This document shows positions 59,288 to 60,619 of a DNA stretch of 60,619 nt, piece after piece. The position numbers and the translations under genes were made by a program. This DNA is from Herbaspirillum rhizosphaerae. Its GTDB lineage: Bacteria; Pseudomonadota; Gammaproteobacteria; Burkholderiales; Burkholderiaceae_D. The notes below the pieces were generated by a model. It was given only the letters and a program-made list of their open reading frames with translations. It did no database searches and was not told the origin of the DNA. Position 1 is the first letter of the stretch; every line of letters begins with the position of its first letter. The stretch is taken from contig NZ_LFLU01000023.1 of assembly GCF_001189965.1 (NCBI RefSeq), positions 1-60,619 on the forward strand, read 5' to 3'.

Positions 59288-60619
59288 CTTCCGCTCCTTT
59301 ATCTCTTAAGCTGTCATATCGCCCTGTATCGGCCTCCGGTTCAATCAGTAAGCTCAATGCTTGTGGCGTGCTTATACGTGGTGGTGGCGTTCCATCAAGC
59401 GATCGGCTGAGGATATTTAGCACGGTTTGCTTTGATGCGGCGCCCGATTTCATCGCTTCCTCAACCGCAGCGAGTACCAATTTTTCATCATGAAATAGCA
59501 CCAAGGCGAGTATGTCGACCATATCTCGGTCACCTCCCGGTCGCTTCATTATTACGCTTTGAATCTGTTTGAAAGGTTCCGGCAACTCATTGAACGGCGC
59601 CCCGTTGCGTAATGCTCCGGGCTTACGCTGTAATACTGCCAGGTAGTGGCGCCAATTGAAGACTGTCTTTCCAGGGCCGTGATCGCGATTGATAACGCGG
59701 TCGTGCTCGGCAATGACCCGGCCTTCCGCGACAACAACCAACTTGCTGGCATAGACGCGCAAGCTAATAGGGCGATTGGCAAATGAAGCTGGAACGCTAT
59801 AGCGGTTTCTATCCAATGTGACGAGACAAGTTGGAGATACCCGTTTTGTGTGTTCAACAAAACCATCGAATGGCTGGCCCACGGGCAAAAGGTGAGGCAG
59901 TTCTAGTTCCCAAGCGTCCCATACCGACATCTCCGCTTCCGGATGGCGAATTTGACGCCACAGCTGCCGGCACTCGGCCTCCAACCAAATGTTCAATGCA
60001 TCTAAGGACGCAAAAGCCAATTCTTTTTGCCAAATACGATGTCTACTATCCCGGACGTTTTTCTCGATCTGCCCCTTCTCCCATCCAGAGGCAGGGTTGC
60101 AGAATTCTGTATCAAACAAGTAATGGCTGGCCATCGCATTGAATCGGGCATTTACATCCCTCTGTTTGCCCGACTTAATCTTGTCCACAGCCGTTTTCAT
60201 ATTGTCATAGATGCCACGCTTCGGTATCCCTCCTAGCGCTACGAACGCATGATTGTGCGCATCGAAGAGCATCTCATGTGTCTGCAATAAATATGCTCGA
60301 AGATAGAACGCACGGCTATGGCTCAGCTTAAATTGCGCAATTTGTAGCTTTGTCCGCTCCCCATTGATGACGACCCAGCCCTCACTCCAATCGAATTGAA
60401 ATGCCTCTCCAGGGGCGAAAGAGAGAGGAATATATGTTGATTTGCTCGCAGAATTGACCCTCTCCAATTGATCCACCTTCCAGCGTCTGGCGAAGGCCGC
60501 GACCCGATCGTACGCCCCCTCATAACCCAACGCTCGCAGCTCCAAATGGAGCTGCTTCAACGTACGGCGTTGCTTGCGTGACTTGGCAGCTTCAGTCTTT
60601 AACCAGGCCGAGAGTTTGA
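59277..60619 (-). CDS. istA: IS21 transposase IstA, N-terminus beyond the window
   Basis: About 447 codons of IstA are inside the window; the frame stays open to the edge ([23 protein letters not shown] at the edge side). The DDE catalytic residues are in [22 protein letters not shown] and [12 protein letters not shown]. After the core comes the small beta-barrel region ([46 protein letters not shown]). The HTH seen in the remnant at 53970 lies outside. Partial only because of the window edge. Confidence 0.95.
   Translation of the reverse strand, partial: KLSAWLKTEAAKSRKQRRTLKQLHLELRALGYEGAYDRVAAFARRWKVDQLERVNSASKSTYIPLSFAPGEAFQFDWSEGWVVINGERTKLQIAQFKLSHSRAFYLRAYLLQTHEMLFDAHNHAFVALGGIPKRGIYDNMKTAVDKIKSGKQRDVNARFNAMASHYLFDTEFCNPASGWEKGQIEKNVRDSRHRIWQKELAFASLDALNIWLEAECRQLWRQIRHPEAEMSVWDAWELELPHLLPVGQPFDGFVEHTKRVSPTCLVTLDRNRYSVPASFANRPISLRVYASKLVVVAEGRVIAEHDRVINRDHGPGKTVFNWRHYLAVLQRKPGALRNGAPFNELPEPFKQIQSVIMKRPGGDRDMVDILALVLFHDEKLVLAAVEEAMKSGAASKQTVLNILSRSLDGTPPPRISTPQALSLLIEPEADTGRYDSLRDKGAEDAA

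Larger units (their letters stand above)
58438..60619 (-). mobile_element. IS21-family insertion sequence, left part beyond the window
   Basis: The right end (TGTTGAATTGCATT at 58438) and subterminal TTGACCC repeats precede istB and istA, both on the minus strand with the usual 11-bp overlap. The istA N-terminus and the left end lie past 60619. No frameshift or stop is seen, so it may be active. It faces the remnant at 53898-54339. Confidence 0.92.

Overview
The window looks like chromosomal DNA of a GC-rich betaproteobacterium, most likely an Oxalobacteraceae member of the Herbaspirillum type. This is inferred from codon use, protein style and gene content (many LysR and AraC regulators, SDR enzymes, GSTs, a FecI/FecR/TonB set, a GGDEF-EAL protein, a YoaK-type membrane protein). 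No rRNA or tRNA gene was seen, so the genus is not proven.

Positions 1-51,100 are ordinary GC-rich accessory chromosome. The dominant pattern is a small catabolic or detoxification module made of one or more short-chain dehydrogenases, often with a GST, a cupin-like monooxygenase or an AhpD-like protein, read away from a divergent regulator: SDR/AraC (140-1924), GST-SDR-SDR/LysR (7014-10344), ABM-SDR-SDR/GlxA-type AraC (12728-15915), AhpD-SDR/LysR (32680-34903) and SDR-SDR/LysR (38751-41481). Related divergent pairs are LysR/RidA-GST (2903-5055) and DJ-1/MocR (15955-18006). Between them lie a persulfide dioxygenase-rhodanese fusion next to D-cysteine desulfhydrase (19232-21482), a GGDEF-EAL gene broken by one in-frame TGA (21512-23548), an orphan FliN-like gene (24055-24378), a Fur-controlled TonB receptor/FecR/FecI operon (24519-28545), a sensor kinase (31065-32198), a four-gene DUF899 cluster (34947-38531), a two-gene lipoprotein pair with DUF3142 (43104-46866), an amidohydrolase (48111-49604) and a lipoprotein polysaccharide deacetylase (50185-51093). 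A structured 268-bp MITE-like element with perfect 21-bp inverted ends and a TA duplication sits exactly at the amidohydrolase stop codon.

From about 51,170 to the right edge the DNA becomes AT-richer and looks acquired. It holds a two-gene operon of a four-helix membrane protein and a histidine-triad (HIT) protein lying between two near-identical terminators, a headless gene remnant, a small coiled-coil/HTH protein with a palindromic candidate operator, a decayed IS21-family remnant, a two-gene DUF262 operon (GmrSD-like, candidate anti-phage restriction), and an intact-looking IS21 istA/istB copy running off the window in the opposite orientation. An IS21-type end is also visible at bases 1-65. 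The best candidates for an undescribed system are the HIT/membrane-protein operon and the IS21-bracketed DUF262 pair, which may form one defence island.
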